From Streptococcus suis (GTDB lineage Bacteria > Bacillota > Bacilli > Lactobacillales > Streptococcaceae), in assembly GCF_017601095.1 (NCBI RefSeq), contig NZ_JAGFUX010000004.1, forward strand, positions 1-64,000: a DNA stretch of 64,000 nucleotides. Reading direction: 5' to 3'. Made by a program: the position numbers and the translations under genes. The first letter of the stretch is position 1, and every line of letters starts with the position of its first letter. Below the pieces are notes generated by a model, which was not told where the DNA came from, did no database searches, and worked only from the letters and a program-made list of their open reading frames with translations. Of this stretch, positions 17,485 to 27,612 are shown piece by piece.

Positions 17485-18246
17485 CTAGAGTTTTACCTTG
17501 TCGGATTCGTGGTTGATAATCTTGCTGAGGAATTGCTTGGCACGAGGCTCAGTTGGATTATCGAAGAAATCATTGACATCTGTTGTATCGACTAAGACCT
17601 CTCCTTCAGCCATGAAGATGATACGGTCAGCTACTTCACGGGCAAAGCCCATTTCGTGGGTTACGACAATCATGTTCATCCCATCGCGTGCTAATTTTTG
17701 CATAACAGCCAGTACATCACCAATGGTTTCTGGGTCCAGAGCAGATGTTGGCTCATCGAAGAGAAGAAGCTCAGGTTTCATAGCTAAGCCGCGAGCGATG
17801 GCAACTCGTTGTTTTTGTCCACCAGAAAGCATGGCAGGGTATGAATCCTTGCGGTCCCAAAGGTTTACAAATTCAAGATATTTTTGGGCTGTTTTTTCAG
17901 CAGTTGCCTTATCAATTCCCAAGACTTTGATTGGAGCCAAAGTGACATTTTCTAACACTGTCTTGTGTGGATAGAGGTTGAAGTGTTGGAAAACCATGCC
18001 GACTTCTTTGCGAAGGTCTACTAATTCTTTGATAGAAGTAGATGAGATATCGTGGCCATTTACCACTAGGCTTCCCTCATCAATCGCTTCTAAACCATTG
18101 ATGGTACGGATAAGGGTTGATTTTCCAGAGCCAGATGGTCCAAGTAAAACAACGACCTGTCCTTTTTCAAAAGAAAGATTGATATTGCGGAGGGCATGAT
18201 AGTCTCCGTAGTATTTATTGACGTTTTTAAATTCAACTAAGGCCAT
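17485..18246 (-). CDS. glnQ: Polar amino acid ABC transporter ATP-binding protein
   Basis: A 253-aa ATPase that powers uptake. Visible are Walker A GPSGSGKST (about 36-44), Q-loop FQHFNLYPH, signature LSGGQKQR (about 140-147), Walker B LLLFDEPT and H-loop VTHEMGFA. It is the first gene of the four-gene operon, which runs leftwards. A consensus promoter and a CodY box lie 34-78 bases upstream, which predicts repression when branched-chain amino acids are plentiful. Confidence 0.93.
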   Translation of the reverse strand: MALVEFKNVNKYYGDYHALRNINLSFEKGQVVVLLGPSGSGKSTLIRTINGLEAIDEGSLVVNGHDISSTSIKELVDLRKEVGMVFQHFNLYPHKTVLENVTLAPIKVLGIDKATAEKTAQKYLEFVNLWDRKDSYPAMLSGGQKQRVAIARGLAMKPELLLFDEPTSALDPETIGDVLAVMQKLARDGMNMIVVTHEMGFAREVADRIIFMAEGEVLVDTTDVNDFFDNPTEPRAKQFLSKIINHESDKVKL

Positions 18247-18279
18247 AGTATTCTCCTGTCCTTTTAATAAGTATGCCTC

Positions 18280-18324
18280 ATCTTATCATTGGACCAAATG
18301 AATGTCAAGTATTTTCAGAAAATT
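18280..18324 (-). promoter_or_regulatory. Promoter of the amino acid ABC operon with adjacent CodY box
   Basis: On the minus strand the -35 TTGACA (18303-18308) and -10 TAAGAT (18280-18285) are 17 bases apart. TATTTTCAGAAAATT at 18310-18324 matches the CodY consensus AATTTTCWGAAAATT at 14 of 15 positions and sits one base upstream of the -35. Confidence 0.85.
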
Positions 18325-18385
18325 TAATGTTATTCATGTAATAAAATATGACATAAACTTGTAAAGTGTCAACCGTAAAGGTTTT

Positions 18386-18394
18386 TGGTATAAT
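18386..18394 (+). promoter_or_regulatory. Extended -10 promoter of vicRKX
   Basis: TGGTATAAT, an extended -10 (TG-N-TATAAT), 28 bases before the vicR start; the -35 (GTGTCA) is weak. Confidence 0.7.
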
Positions 18395-18421
18395 AGTAAA
18401 AAAGTATGCAAAGGTGTTAAC

Positions 18422-19126
18422 ATGAAAAAAATACTAGTTGTTGATGATGAGAGACCGATCTCAGATATTATCAAGTTTAACATGACCAGAGAGGGCTATG
18501 AAGTCGTGACGGCCTTCGATGGGAAAGAAGCTTTGGAACGATTTGAAGCAGAATTTCCAGATATTGTGATTTTGGATTTGATGTTGCCTGAAATTGATGG
18601 GCTAGAAGTGGCACGTACAATTCGTAAGACCAGCAATGTGCCGATTTTGATGTTGTCGGCTAAGGACAGTGAATTTGATAAGGTTATCGGATTGGAAATC
18701 GGGGCAGATGATTATGTGACCAAGCCATTTTCAAATCGTGAATTGCAGGCGCGTGTCAAGGCTCTATTGCGCCGTAGTGAATTGTCTGAGACCCAAGTCG
18801 ATAGCGACAACCAAGGGACTCCTGAAATTGTCATTGGTGATTTGGTCATTGTACCAGATGCCTTTGTTGCCAAAAAGCACGGGAAAGAGTTGGAATTGAC
18901 TCACCGTGAGTTTGAGCTACTGCACCATCTGGCTAATCATTTGGGACAGGTGATGACACGGGAACACTTGCTTGAAACGGTCTGGGGCTATGATTACTTC
19001 GGAGATGTTCGTACAGTCGATGTGACAGTCCGTCGTCTGCGTGAAAAAATTGAAGACCTACCAAGCCGGCCAGAATACATTTTGACCCGCCGTGGTGTAG
19101 GTTACTATATAAAAGGAAATGATTAA
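18422..19126 (+). CDS. vicR: Response regulator VicR (WalR/YycF), OmpR family
   Basis: A 234-aa essential-type regulator of cell-wall metabolism in streptococci. The receiver domain (about 1-120) has the acidic pocket VVDDE, the phosphorylation site D52 in ILDLMLP and K in TKPF. The C-terminal winged helix (about 140-234) has the OmpR-type [12 protein letters not shown] and [20 protein letters not shown] precedes ATG 18422. The stop overlaps the vicK start by eight bases, so the kinase is translationally coupled. Confidence 0.97.
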   Translation: MKKILVVDDERPISDIIKFNMTREGYEVVTAFDGKEALERFEAEFPDIVILDLMLPEIDGLEVARTIRKTSNVPILMLSAKDSEFDKVIGLEIGADDYVTKPFSNRELQARVKALLRRSELSETQVDSDNQGTPEIVIGDLVIVPDAFVAKKHGKELELTHREFELLHHLANHLGQVMTREHLLETVWGYDYFGDVRTVDVTVRRLREKIEDLPSRPEYILTRRGVGYYIKGND

Positions 19127-20468
19127 TCAATTACGTTATCTGATCACAACGGCAGAATTTTGGTTCATTGTGATCATCATCGGCTTTGTCATCGCCTTGA
19201 CAGTGCTGCTTTTGGAAAACCACAAGGACAATCGGCAAATTAAACTCCTCAATGCAAAGGTTCAGTCTTTGATTTCTGGTGACTACTCAGAAGTCCTGGA
19301 TTTAAGAGGAAGCCCTGAAATCACTGATATGACCAATTCCTTGAATGATCTGTCAGAAGTGATTCGCCTGACCCAGGATAACCTAACCCAAGAAAAAACA
19401 CGACTTTCTTCTATCCTATCCTATATGAGCGATGGGGTGATGGCAACGGATCGCTCGGGGCGGGTCATTATGATCAATGATATGGCCCAAAAGCAACTGG
19501 GGCTGTCGGCAAAATCAGGGGAAAATGCCAGTCTGATTGAGATTTTAGAATTGGGTGACAAGTATAGCTTCCGAGAACTCTTGGCCCAAACGCCTGAGGT
19601 TGTTTTGGAGCATGCAAATGAAAATGGGGAATTTTTGACCCTTCGTGCTAATTTTGCGACAATTCGGAGTGAGAGTGGCTTGATTTCTGGCTTGGTTGTG
19701 GTCTTACACGACATGACAGAGCAGGCCAAGGAAGAACGAGAACGACGCCTCTTTGTATCCAATGTCAGTCATGAACTGCGAACGCCTCTTACCTCGGTTA
19801 AGTCCTATCTGGAGGCGCTTGATGAAGGGGCTTTGACAGAGGCGGTTGCCCCAAGTTTTGTCAAAGTGTCTTTGGAAGAAACCAACCGCATGATGCGAAT
19901 GATCTCAGACCTCTTGAGTTTATCGCGTATTGATAACCAGGTGGGAACCATGGATGTGGAGTTGATAAATTTTACAGCCTTTGTGACCTTTATTCTCAAC
20001 CGTTTTGATCAAATGAAAAGTCAATCAACCGATAAGGAGTATAGCATTGTCCGTGATTATCAGATTACACCGATTTGGGTTGAGATTGATACAGATAAAA
20101 TGACCCAGGTAATCGACAATATCTTAAACAATGCCATCAAGTATTCGCCAGACGGGGGCAAGATTACCTTCAGCATGAAGACAACCGACTCTCAGTTGAT
20201 TGTGTCAATTTCCGATGAAGGTCTAGGCATTCCTAAGGCAGATTTGCCTCGGATCTTTGATCGCTTTTATCGAGTTGACAAGGCTCGCTCTCGGGCTCAG
20301 GGCGGTACTGGTTTAGGATTGGCGATTGCTAAAGAAATTATCAAACAGCACCAGGGCTTTATCTGGGCCAAGAGTGAATATGGTCATGGTTCGACCTTTA
20401 CCATCGTCTTGCCTTATAGCAAGGATATCAGCTTTGATGACTGGGATGAAGCAACTGAGGAAGAATAG
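19119..20468 (+). CDS. vicK: Sensor histidine kinase VicK (WalK/YycG)
   Basis: A 449-aa membrane kinase. As in other streptococci it has a single membrane helix (about 13-33) and almost no extracellular domain, unlike the two-helix Bacillus WalK. It is followed by a HAMP linker (about 35-90), a PAS domain (about 95-200), the HisKA box [10 protein letters not shown] with H218, and an ATPase domain with the N box [11 protein letters not shown] and G boxes DEGLGIP and [13 protein letters not shown]. It phosphorylates VicR. It overlaps vicR by eight bases and lies six bases from vicX. Confidence 0.97.
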   Translation: MINQLRYLITTAEFWFIVIIIGFVIALTVLLLENHKDNRQIKLLNAKVQSLISGDYSEVLDLRGSPEITDMTNSLNDLSEVIRLTQDNLTQEKTRLSSILSYMSDGVMATDRSGRVIMINDMAQKQLGLSAKSGENASLIEILELGDKYSFRELLAQTPEVVLEHANENGEFLTLRANFATIRSESGLISGLVVVLHDMTEQAKEERERRLFVSNVSHELRTPLTSVKSYLEALDEGALTEAVAPSFVKVSLEETNRMMRMISDLLSLSRIDNQVGTMDVELINFTAFVTFILNRFDQMKSQSTDKEYSIVRDYQITPIWVEIDTDKMTQVIDNILNNAIKYSPDGGKITFSMKTTDSQLIVSISDEGLGIPKADLPRIFDRFYRVDKARSRAQGGTGLGLAIAKEIIKQHQGFIWAKSEYGHGSTFTIVLPYSKDISFDDWDEATEEE

Positions 20469-20474
20469 GAGATT

Positions 20475-21278
20475 ATGATAGGACAGGGATTTAACTACAG
20501 TATATTAGCCTCTGGCTCGAGCGGTAATTGCTTCTATCTGGAAACGGATAAGAAAAAACTCTTGGTCGATGCAGGGCTTTCGGGGAAAAAAATCACTAGC
20601 CTTTTGGCAGAAATTGATCGCAAACCAGAGGATTTAGATGCCATCTTCGTGACGCACGAACACAGCGACCACATCCATGGTATCGGTGTCCTAGCTCGAA
20701 AATACGGTCTGGATATCTATGCCAACAAGGAGACTTGGCAGGCAATGGAGTCCAAATTGGGGAAAATCGATGTTGCCCAGAAGCATATCTTCGAACTCGG
20801 TACCATGAAGACTTTTGGTGATCTGGATATCCAGTCTTTTGGCGTTAGCCACGATGCGGCCAATCCCCAGTTTTACCGTTTTATTAAGGATAACAAATCC
20901 TTTGTCCTTTTGACAGACACAGGTTATGTCAGTGACAGAATGGTTGGCTTGGTAGAAAATGCGGATGCTTACTTGATTGAATCTAATCATGACATTGAGA
21001 TCCTGCGTTCGGGTTCTTACTCTTGGAATCTTAAGCAACGGATTTTATCTGACAAGGGCCACCTGTGTAACGAAGATGGGGCAGATGCTATGCTTCGTTC
21101 TTTGGGTAATAAAACCAAGAAAATTTACCTTGGCCATCTTTCCAAGGAAAACAATATCAAGGAGTTGGCCCACATGACCATGGTCAATCAGTTGGCGCAG
21201 GCTGATTTAGGGGTGGGCACAGACTTCCATGTGTTTGACACTTCTCCAGATACCGCGACAGCTTTAACCAAAATTTAA
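20475..21278 (+). CDS. vicX: VicX, metallo-beta-lactamase-fold protein (YycJ family)
   Basis: A 267-aa cytosolic protein with the metal-binding motif THEHSDHIHG (about 60-69) and downstream histidines/aspartates (SHDAANPQ, DTGYVSD, HLSKENN). Bacillus YycJ/WalJ relatives are nucleic-acid processing beta-lactamase-fold enzymes. It is the third gene of the vicRKX operon, and a terminator follows. Confidence 0.95.
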   Translation: MIGQGFNYSILASGSSGNCFYLETDKKKLLVDAGLSGKKITSLLAEIDRKPEDLDAIFVTHEHSDHIHGIGVLARKYGLDIYANKETWQAMESKLGKIDVAQKHIFELGTMKTFGDLDIQSFGVSHDAANPQFYRFIKDNKSFVLLTDTGYVSDRMVGLVENADAYLIESNHDIEILRSGSYSWNLKQRILSDKGHLCNEDGADAMLRSLGNKTKKIYLGHLSKENNIKELAHMTMVNQLAQADLGVGTDFHVFDTSPDTATALTKI

Positions 21279-21283
21279 AAAGC

Positions 21284-21310
21284 AAGATCTCAGTTGAGGT
21301 CTTCTTTTTT
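21284..21310 (+). terminator. vicRKX terminator
   Basis: AAGATCT / AGGTCTT stem (one wobble) followed by CTTTTTT. Confidence 0.8.
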
Positions 21311-21374
21311 GTAAGTTTAGGGAATATTTTTCGGAATGCAAGTGATGAGGAAATAGAAAAATCAGTCTTCCTTG

Positions 21375-21383
21375 TGTTATAAT
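21375..21383 (+). promoter_or_regulatory. Extended -10 promoter of pbp2b
   Basis: TGTTATAAT, TG-N-TATAAT, 34 bases before the TTG start of pbp2b. Confidence 0.7.
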
Positions 21384-21416
21384 TAAAATTGTACTTTTCT
21401 AGAATGAGGTAAGAGT

Positions 21417-23489
21417 TTGGCGAAGAAAAAACAGGACAATAAGCGGGATGACCAAGTTATCCCAAATCGCTTGAATATCCTTTTTGCAACGGTTATTTTG
21501 TTATTTATGGTTTTGATTGGTCGTTTGGCAGATATGCAGTTGGTCAACAAGGATTACTACGCAAGTAAATTGGCCAGTGCTAGTCAAAAAGTGATTACAA
21601 CTAGCTCTGTTCGGGGGCAAATCTATGATGCCAAAGGCCAAGCCTTGGTTGAAAATGAAATGAAACAGGTGGCATCTTTTACCCGTTCCAATACTATGAC
21701 GGCCTTGGAAATGCGGACAGTTGCACAAAAATTACTGGAGTATGTTTCGGTATCGGATGTTCAGGTATCAGAACGAGACAAGGCAGATTATTATTTGGCG
21801 GATCCAGAGATTTACCGTCAAGTGGTTGCAGCCTTGCCCTCAGATCAGCGCTACGATACGGATGGTAACAATCTTAGCGAGTCTGTGATTTACTCCAATG
21901 CAGCTGCGAGTCTTGACAAGGATTTACTTCAGTACTCTGATGAAGAATTAAAGGCAGTTGAACTCTATTCACAGATGAATGGAGCCTCCTTTTTTGAGAC
22001 GGTTAACTTGGTAACGGATGCCCTGTCGGCAGAACAAGTGGCTCTAATTGCAGCTCACGAAGAACAATTATCTGGGATTTCTACCACAACCAGTTGGGAA
22101 CGGATTATTCTTGGAACTACCTTGGCTTCGATCATCGGAACAGTAACCAGTCAACAGGCAGGACTTCCCCAGGAAGATGCGGCGGAGTATTTGGCAAAAG
22201 GCTATTCACTCAACGATCGTGTCGGTACAGCTTACTTGGAAAAGCAGTATGAAGAAGTCTTGCAAGGGACCAGAGAAAAGAAAGAAATCAATCTGGACCG
22301 AAATGGCAATGTCGAAAGTATTGAAACGATACAGGAAGGAAGCAAGGGTAACAATATTAAGTTGACCATTGATTTGGCTTTCCAAGATGGTGTCAATGCC
22401 ATATTGAAGAAATACTTTGAAAGTGAGTTATCAACCGGAAGCGCACTCTATTCAGATGGTGTATATGCTGTAGCTTTAGAACCGACTACTGGTGCAGTGC
22501 TGGCCATGTCGGGTTATAAACATGAAAAGGGGACAAGTAGTATTACCGAGGATGCTCTTGGAACTATCACAAGCGTCTTTACACCAGGTTCTATTGTCAA
22601 GGGTGCAACTATTTCATCTGGTTGGGAGAATGGCATTATCTCAGGAAATCAGGTATTATTAGATGAACCGATTTATTTTGCAGGTTCTGCTCCAATAACG
22701 TCTTGGTATGGTGCTTATGGTAGTATGAATCTGGATGTTACACAGGCGTTAGAATATTCTTCAAACGCTTACATGGTAAAAATTGCTTTGGGGTTATTAG
22801 GTCAAACCTATTCGCCAAATATGTTTTTGAACGATGGAGATGCATTGACAAATGCGATGACAAAACTTCGTTCTACTTTTGCGGAATATGGATTAGGTGC
22901 TCCAACAGGAATTGACTTACCACTTGAATCAACAGGTTTCTTACCAGAAGAATATTCCACCGCAAACTTTATTATGAATGCATTTGGACAGTTTGATAAC
23001 TATACACCGATGCAGATGGCTCAATATGTAGCGACAGTAGCAAATAATGGAAAAAGGATTTCTCCTCATCTTGTAGAAGGTATCTATGGAAATAATCCCC
23101 AAGGTGGATTGGGAGATTTGATTGAAACAGTTTCTGGTAAAGAGATGAATCAAGTCAATATTTCAGCTGATGAAATGGCTCTCCTTCGTCAAGGATTTTA
23201 TCAAGTTGTAAATGGAGGCGGAAGTTTTAATACAGGAAATGCAATTGGCTATGGTGCAACGGTTTCGATTAGTGCAAAAACTGGTACCGCCGAGTCATTC
23301 GCGACAACTCCATCGGGTGACGTTGTAACTGCAATCAATACAAATATTGTTGCCTACGCACCAAGTGACAATCCTCAAATTGCAGTAGCAGTTATTTTTC
23401 CTAATTTGACAAACTTGAGTTCAACAACCACTATGTCTATTACGAATGAAATAATAAATTTATACAATTCACTTTATCCAATGAATTAA
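21417..23489 (+). CDS. pbp2b: Penicillin-binding protein 2B, class B transpeptidase
   Basis: A 690-aa membrane-anchored transpeptidase for peripheral/septal peptidoglycan. One N-terminal helix (about 19-38) is followed by the dimerisation domain and the transpeptidase domain with SXXK as PGSIVKG (S392, K395), SXN as YSSN (S448-N450) and KTGTAE (K621). Residue 451 right after SSN is alanine. Susceptible pneumococcal PBP2B has threonine there, and T-to-A is a classic low-affinity substitution, so reduced penicillin affinity is possible. The start is TTG 21417 with GAGGT seven bases upstream. The order pbp2b-recR-ddl-murF is the streptococcal norm. Confidence 0.95.
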   Translation: MAKKKQDNKRDDQVIPNRLNILFATVILLFMVLIGRLADMQLVNKDYYASKLASASQKVITTSSVRGQIYDAKGQALVENEMKQVASFTRSNTMTALEMRTVAQKLLEYVSVSDVQVSERDKADYYLADPEIYRQVVAALPSDQRYDTDGNNLSESVIYSNAAASLDKDLLQYSDEELKAVELYSQMNGASFFETVNLVTDALSAEQVALIAAHEEQLSGISTTTSWERIILGTTLASIIGTVTSQQAGLPQEDAAEYLAKGYSLNDRVGTAYLEKQYEEVLQGTREKKEINLDRNGNVESIETIQEGSKGNNIKLTIDLAFQDGVNAILKKYFESELSTGSALYSDGVYAVALEPTTGAVLAMSGYKHEKGTSSITEDALGTITSVFTPGSIVKGATISSGWENGIISGNQVLLDEPIYFAGSAPITSWYGAYGSMNLDVTQALEYSSNAYMVKIALGLLGQTYSPNMFLNDGDALTNAMTKLRSTFAEYGLGAPTGIDLPLESTGFLPEEYSTANFIMNAFGQFDNYTPMQMAQYVATVANNGKRISPHLVEGIYGNNPQGGLGDLIETVSGKEMNQVNISADEMALLRQGFYQVVNGGGSFNTGNAIGYGATVSISAKTGTAESFATTPSGDVVTAINTNIVAYAPSDNPQIAVAVIFPNLTNLSSTTTMSITNEIINLYNSLYPMN

Positions 23490-23497
23490 GGAGGCTT

Positions 23498-24094
23498 ATG
23501 CTCTACCCAACTCCCATAGCTAAATTGATTGACAGTTATTCGAAACTACCAGGAATCGGTATTAAAACAGCTACACGTCTAGCCTTTTATACCATCGGTA
23601 TGGAAGATGATGTGGTCAACGAATTTGCTAAAAATCTCCTGGCGGCTAAAAGAGATTTGACCTATTGTTCCATTTGCGGCAATCTGACAGACCAGGACCC
23701 TTGCGGTATTTGTCAAGATACCAGCCGTGACCAGTCGACCATTTTAATTGTAGAAGACAGTCGAGATGTGACAGCCTTGGAAAATATCCAAGAATACCAC
23801 GGTCTTTACCATGTCTTGCATGGCTTGATTTCCCCGATGAATGGCATTGGACCAGACGATATTAACTTAAAGACCTTGCTAACTCGTTTGATGGAAAATG
23901 AAGTGACAGAAGTCATTGTAGCGACCAATGCGACAGCAGATGGTGAAGCGACATCCATGTACATCTCACGTGTCCTAAAGCCAGCAGGTATCAAGGTTAC
24001 TCGCCTGGCAAGAGGATTGGCAGTCGGAAGTGACATTGAATACGCGGATGAAGTTACCCTCCTGCGTGCCATCGAGAACAGGACAGAATTATAG
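23498..24094 (+). CDS. recR: Recombination mediator RecR
   Basis: A 198-aa ring-forming protein that with RecFO loads RecA on gapped DNA. The helix-hairpin-helix region ([16 protein letters not shown], about 10-25), zinc finger ([16 protein letters not shown], about 57-72) and Toprim domain with VVEDSRD-like [10 protein letters not shown] are all present. It starts eight bases after pbp2b with GGAGG before ATG, so it is cotranscribed. Confidence 0.97.
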   Translation: MLYPTPIAKLIDSYSKLPGIGIKTATRLAFYTIGMEDDVVNEFAKNLLAAKRDLTYCSICGNLTDQDPCGICQDTSRDQSTILIVEDSRDVTALENIQEYHGLYHVLHGLISPMNGIGPDDINLKTLLTRLMENEVTEVIVATNATADGEATSMYISRVLKPAGIKVTRLARGLAVGSDIEYADEVTLLRAIENRTEL

Positions 24095-24176
24095 TATATT
24101 AGTCCTCGTTCTGCCGATCAGATAAAAACTATGTTATACTTAGCATAGATGTTTTCGAATTAGAAAAGGAAAAAAT

Positions 24177-25223
24177 ATGTCAAAAGAAACACTGATTTTA
24201 CTTTATGGTGGCCGTTCAGCAGAACGCGAAGTGTCGGTTTTATCGGCTGAAAGTGTTATGCGTGCGGTTAACTATGATAAATTTTTAGTAAAAACCTACT
24301 TCATCACTCAGACTGGCGATTTTATCAAGACCCAAGAATTTTCTCAAACACCGTCAGCTGATGAAAAACTGATGACCAATGCGGCGATTATTGTAGAACA
24401 GAAGGTTCGTCCGAGTGATATTTATGAAGAAAATGCGGTTGTCTTCCCTGTCCTCCACGGTCCAATGGGTGAAGACGGCTCTATCCAAGGCTTCTTGGAA
24501 GTGCTTCGTATGCCTTATGTTGGCACTAATATCTTGTCTTCCAGTCTTGCTATGGACAAAATCACTACCAAGCGTGTTTTGGAATCTGCTGGCATTGCCC
24601 AAGTGCCCTATGTGGCAGTGATTGAGGGGGAGCCGATTGACGCCAAGATCGCAGAAATTGAAGAAAAGTTGACTTATCCGGTCTTTGTAAAGCCGGCTAA
24701 TATGGGTTCCAGCGTTGGTATCTCTAAAGCGGAGGACCTAGAGGAACTTCAGGCAGCTCTTGACCTCGCCTTCAAGTATGACAGCCGCGTTCTAGTTGAG
24801 CAGGGTGTTGTTGCCCGTGAGATTGAGGTCGGTCTTTTGGGAAATGCTGACGTGAAAACCACGCTTCCAGGTGAAGTAGTCAAAGACGTTGCTTTTTATG
24901 ACTACGATGCCAAATACATCGATAACAAAATCACCATGGAAATCCCAGCTAAGATTGACGAGTCTATTATGGATACCATGCGTGACAATGCTGCCAAGGC
25001 CTTCCGTGCCATCGGTGGCTGTGGTCTTTCTCGCTGTGACTTCTTCCTGACAGAAGACGGCGACATCTTCCTCAATGAGCTCAACACCATGCCAGGATTT
25101 ACCCAGTGGTCCATGTATCCACTCCTTTGGGATAATATGGGCTTGGCCTATCCAGATTTGATTGAAGAGCTGGTTCGACTGGCTAAGGAAATGTTTGAAA
25201 AACGCGAAAGTCATTTGATTTAA
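24177..25223 (+). CDS. ddl: D-alanine--D-alanine ligase
   Basis: A 348-aa ATP-grasp enzyme that makes the D-Ala-D-Ala dipeptide for peptidoglycan. It has [13 protein letters not shown] (about 7-19), [13 protein letters not shown], the ATP-grasp [14 protein letters not shown] and the omega loop YDYDAKYID with tyrosine, which indicates D-alanine as second substrate (D-lactate ligases carry phenylalanine). [12 protein letters not shown] provides the metal ligands. A TTATACT -10 lies at 24131-24137, giving it its own promoter besides read-through from recR. Confidence 0.97.
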   Translation: MSKETLILLYGGRSAEREVSVLSAESVMRAVNYDKFLVKTYFITQTGDFIKTQEFSQTPSADEKLMTNAAIIVEQKVRPSDIYEENAVVFPVLHGPMGEDGSIQGFLEVLRMPYVGTNILSSSLAMDKITTKRVLESAGIAQVPYVAVIEGEPIDAKIAEIEEKLTYPVFVKPANMGSSVGISKAEDLEELQAALDLAFKYDSRVLVEQGVVAREIEVGLLGNADVKTTLPGEVVKDVAFYDYDAKYIDNKITMEIPAKIDESIMDTMRDNAAKAFRAIGGCGLSRCDFFLTEDGDIFLNELNTMPGFTQWSMYPLLWDNMGLAYPDLIEELVRLAKEMFEKRESHLI

Positions 25224-25231
25224 TGAAAATG

Positions 25232-25259
25232 AAAAGATTGGAAATTTTCCAATCTTTTT
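25232..25259 (+). terminator. ddl terminator
   Basis: AAAGATTGG-AAATTTT-CCAATCTTT plus T-tail. Confidence 0.88.
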
Positions 25260-25325
25260 CTAGTTCATTTTCTTGCAAAGGTTTGCAAAAAGGAATAGAA
25301 TGAGAACAAGTATGTGGAGGTAAGT

Positions 25326-25715
25326 ATGTATCAAACGACAGTAAAAGGAGTAGGCTTGTTTCAGGCTCTTTCTCAAGGTTATGGAGACCCAGTTCGGACC
25401 TTTGGGGTTACCGATCAGGGAGAAACGCCTGTCAGTCTGGTCAATATCAGCTTGGCTGCCTGTGTTACCATGTGTGTGCAAGGCTATTATGCCAGCCAAG
25501 AAGGCAATAAGACCATGCCTGTTCACGTTTCTTGTCAGCTAGACGACAGAACATTTGAACTGCAAATAGGCCTAGCTGAGCAGGTTTCTGCAGAAAAGCA
25601 GGAGGCAATTTTATCCTATGTAGAGCAGAAGTGCAAGGTAAAAGCTCTTTTGAGTGATGACATTGGTTATGACGTGGATTTTTACCTGTTAGAAGAGGAG
25701 AAAATATGTTTTTAG
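25326..25715 (+). CDS. OsmC/Ohr family protein
   Basis: A 129-aa protein with the AACVTM helix (C46) and second cysteine in QKCKV (C103), the pair used by OsmC/Ohr thiol peroxidases. Members reduce organic hydroperoxides, but this subgroup is uncharacterised. ATG 25326 is preferred to an upstream GTG because GGAGG lies at 25315-25319. The stop overlaps the permease gene start by ten bases, tying it to the HrtBA-like exporter. Confidence 0.78.
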   Translation: MYQTTVKGVGLFQALSQGYGDPVRTFGVTDQGETPVSLVNISLAACVTMCVQGYYASQEGNKTMPVHVSCQLDDRTFELQIGLAEQVSAEKQEAILSYVEQKCKVKALLSDDIGYDVDFYLLEEEKICF

Positions 25716-26776
25716 CAATTGAAGAAATGCGGCAAAACAAGTTGCGTTACGGTTTGATATTGGGACTTTTAGTCCTGATTTCCTATCTGGTCTTTTTCTT
25801 GACAGGTTTGGCTTACGGGCTCATGCAGGAAAATCGTACCGCTGTTGACAAGTGGCAGGCAGACTATGTTTTGCTCAACTCAGAAAGTAACCGCCTACTC
25901 AGCACTTCTAAATTTGATGCCAGCCTAGTTGACCAAGTTCAAGCAGACCAAAAGGCACTCATCCGCCAACAAGCTGGAGTGGCTTGGGTAGAAGAAAATG
26001 CCAGCTCTGACGACAAGGAAAAAGTCAATATTTTTGGTGTTGAGGCAGGTAGTTTCTTGGAGCCCAACATCGTAGAAGGTCGCCTCTATGAAGAAAAAGG
26101 AGAAGTAGTGGTTGACCAAACTTTATCAGAAGTAGAGGGATTTGGTCTAGGTGATAAGATCTACTTGTCAGGAACAGACCAGCAGGTGACCATTGTCGGC
26201 TATACGGAAAATGCTTACTTTGGAGTGGCACCTCTTGTCTATATGACCTTTGAAGACTTCTTGGCTATCATGCAGGCCAGCGGCCAGCAAACAGGCAACC
26301 TAGCCAGTGCTATTGTGGTGCGTGGTCAGGTGACAGAAGTACCAGATAGCTTGGAATCCGTTGCCATTGCAGACTTTATCGAAAATCTGCCGGGCTATAA
26401 GGCTCAAAACATGACCTTTGGCTTTATGATTGGCTTCTTGATTGCCATTTCTGCTATTGTCATCGGGATTTTCATCTATGTCCTGACGACACAGAAGTCA
26501 GCCATTTTTGGTTTGATGAAGATTCAGGGTTTATCCAATACCTACATTTCTGGTTCTGTTTTTGCCCAAACCTTCCTCTTATCAGGGATCGGCACAGGCT
26601 TGGGACTTTTGGGTACCTATCTGTCCTCACTGGTGTTGCCAACAGCGGTGCCTTTTGAGAATAACTGGACCTTCTATCTGGTCATCAGCCTTGGTTTGAT
26701 TTTCTTTGCGGTTCTCGGAGCTAGTTTCTCCGTTCGCTCGATTTTCAAGGTTGACCCATTGAAGAATTTGGCTTAG
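25706..26776 (+). CDS. ABC exporter permease, MacB/FtsX type (HrtB-like)
   Basis: A 356-aa permease with an N-terminal helix (about 16-38), an extracellular MacB-like domain (about 40-230) and three C-terminal helices (about 240-350), the FtsX layout. Its start FLAIEEMRQNKLRYGL and FFLTGLAYGLM resemble HrtB-type permeases that expel haem in lactic acid bacteria. Haem as substrate is only suggested by similarity. It overlaps the OsmC-like gene, and the ATPase gene follows nine bases after its stop. Confidence 0.8.
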   Translation: MFLAIEEMRQNKLRYGLILGLLVLISYLVFFLTGLAYGLMQENRTAVDKWQADYVLLNSESNRLLSTSKFDASLVDQVQADQKALIRQQAGVAWVEENASSDDKEKVNIFGVEAGSFLEPNIVEGRLYEEKGEVVVDQTLSEVEGFGLGDKIYLSGTDQQVTIVGYTENAYFGVAPLVYMTFEDFLAIMQASGQQTGNLASAIVVRGQVTEVPDSLESVAIADFIENLPGYKAQNMTFGFMIGFLIAISAIVIGIFIYVLTTQKSAIFGLMKIQGLSNTYISGSVFAQTFLLSGIGTGLGLLGTYLSSLVLPTAVPFENNWTFYLVISLGLIFFAVLGASFSVRSIFKVDPLKNLA

Positions 26777-26785
26777 GAGGGGACG

Positions 26786-27454
26786 ATGAAAACTTTATCT
26801 TTTGAAAATATTAGCAAGACCTTCCAAGACGGAAGTCAGACCATTACAGCTTTGAAGCCGACGAATTTCTCGATTGAAGAGGGGGAGTTTGTGGCTATTA
26901 TTGGACCTTCTGGGTCTGGTAAATCCACCTTTTTAACCTTGGCAGGTGGTTTGCAGACACCTACAGCTGGAACGGTCCGTATCAACCAGTCCGACTACTC
27001 TAACTTGCCTGAGAAAAAACGGGCCCAGCTCCGCTATCGCGACATCGGCTTCGTCCTTCAATCCTCAAATCTGATCCCGTTTTTAACGGTTGAGAAGCAG
27101 TTGGAGCTAGTCGATCGGGTCAATAAGAAAACCAATAAGGAAAAACGTCAGCAACTCTTGTCAGAGCTGGGTGTGGAGCACCTGAAAAACAAGTTTCCTA
27201 AAGATTTGTCAGGTGGGGAGCGGCAGCGGGTTGCCATTGCCCGTGCACTTTATAACGATCCAGCTTTGATTCTAGCTGATGAACCAACAGCCAGTCTAGA
27301 CAGTAATCGCGCTTTTGAAGTGGTTGAGTTATTAGCTAAGGAAGCCAAAGAACGGAACAAATCCATTATCATGGTAACACATGACCAGCGCATGATTGAA
27401 AAATGCGACAAGGTATATGAGATGAAAGATGGTGTCCTCACTCAAGTTCGATAA
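26786..27454 (+). CDS. ABC exporter ATPase, MacB/LolD type (HrtA-like)
   Basis: A 222-aa ATPase with Walker A GPSGSGKST (about 40-48), Q-loop VLQSSNLIPFL, signature LSGGERQR (about 141-148), Walker B LILADEPTASLD and H-loop VTHDQRM. With the preceding FtsX-type permease it forms a two-gene mechanotransmission exporter. OsmC plus exporter suggests a stress or toxic-compound response unit. Confidence 0.88.
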   Translation: MKTLSFENISKTFQDGSQTITALKPTNFSIEEGEFVAIIGPSGSGKSTFLTLAGGLQTPTAGTVRINQSDYSNLPEKKRAQLRYRDIGFVLQSSNLIPFLTVEKQLELVDRVNKKTNKEKRQQLLSELGVEHLKNKFPKDLSGGERQRVAIARALYNDPALILADEPTASLDSNRAFEVVELLAKEAKERNKSIIMVTHDQRMIEKCDKVYEMKDGVLTQVR

Positions 27455-27461
27455 AAAATGG

Positions 27462-27467
27462 TATAAT
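27462..27467 (+). promoter_or_regulatory. Promoter upstream of repeat A copy 2 and murF
   Basis: TGGTATAAT (27459-27467) is an extended -10 placed directly at the left edge of repeat A copy 2. Transcripts to murF would carry the folded repeat as a leader of about 180 nt. Confidence 0.6.
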
Positions 27468-27612
27468 GGGAGCGGGAAAGAACTCGAAAGGTCAAAAATA
27501 GAGTTCGTTTTCCCGCCCCCGCACAGTTGATTAGGACAGATTTGGAGTGTAAAACACGAACAAATCTGCCAATCAACTACTGCGCTGAGATGTTGACGCA
27601 AATTTTGAGAAG
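27468..27612. repeat. Structured intergenic repeat family A, copy 2
   Basis: Same order and strong identity with 4890-5035. Hairpin 1 is GCGGGAA (27472-27478) with TTCCCGC (27510-27516), where copy 1 has GTGGGAA/TTCCCAC: both sides changed together. Hairpin 2 runs from CAGTTGATT (27524) to ACTG (27582). The terminal GC hairpin of copy 1 is absent. Confidence 0.8.

Noticed and set aside
22430..23489. Mosaic 3' half of pbp2b
   Set aside because: Base composition by eye does not change clearly along the gene; a comparison with other strains is needed, so no claim is made beyond the SSN-A residue.
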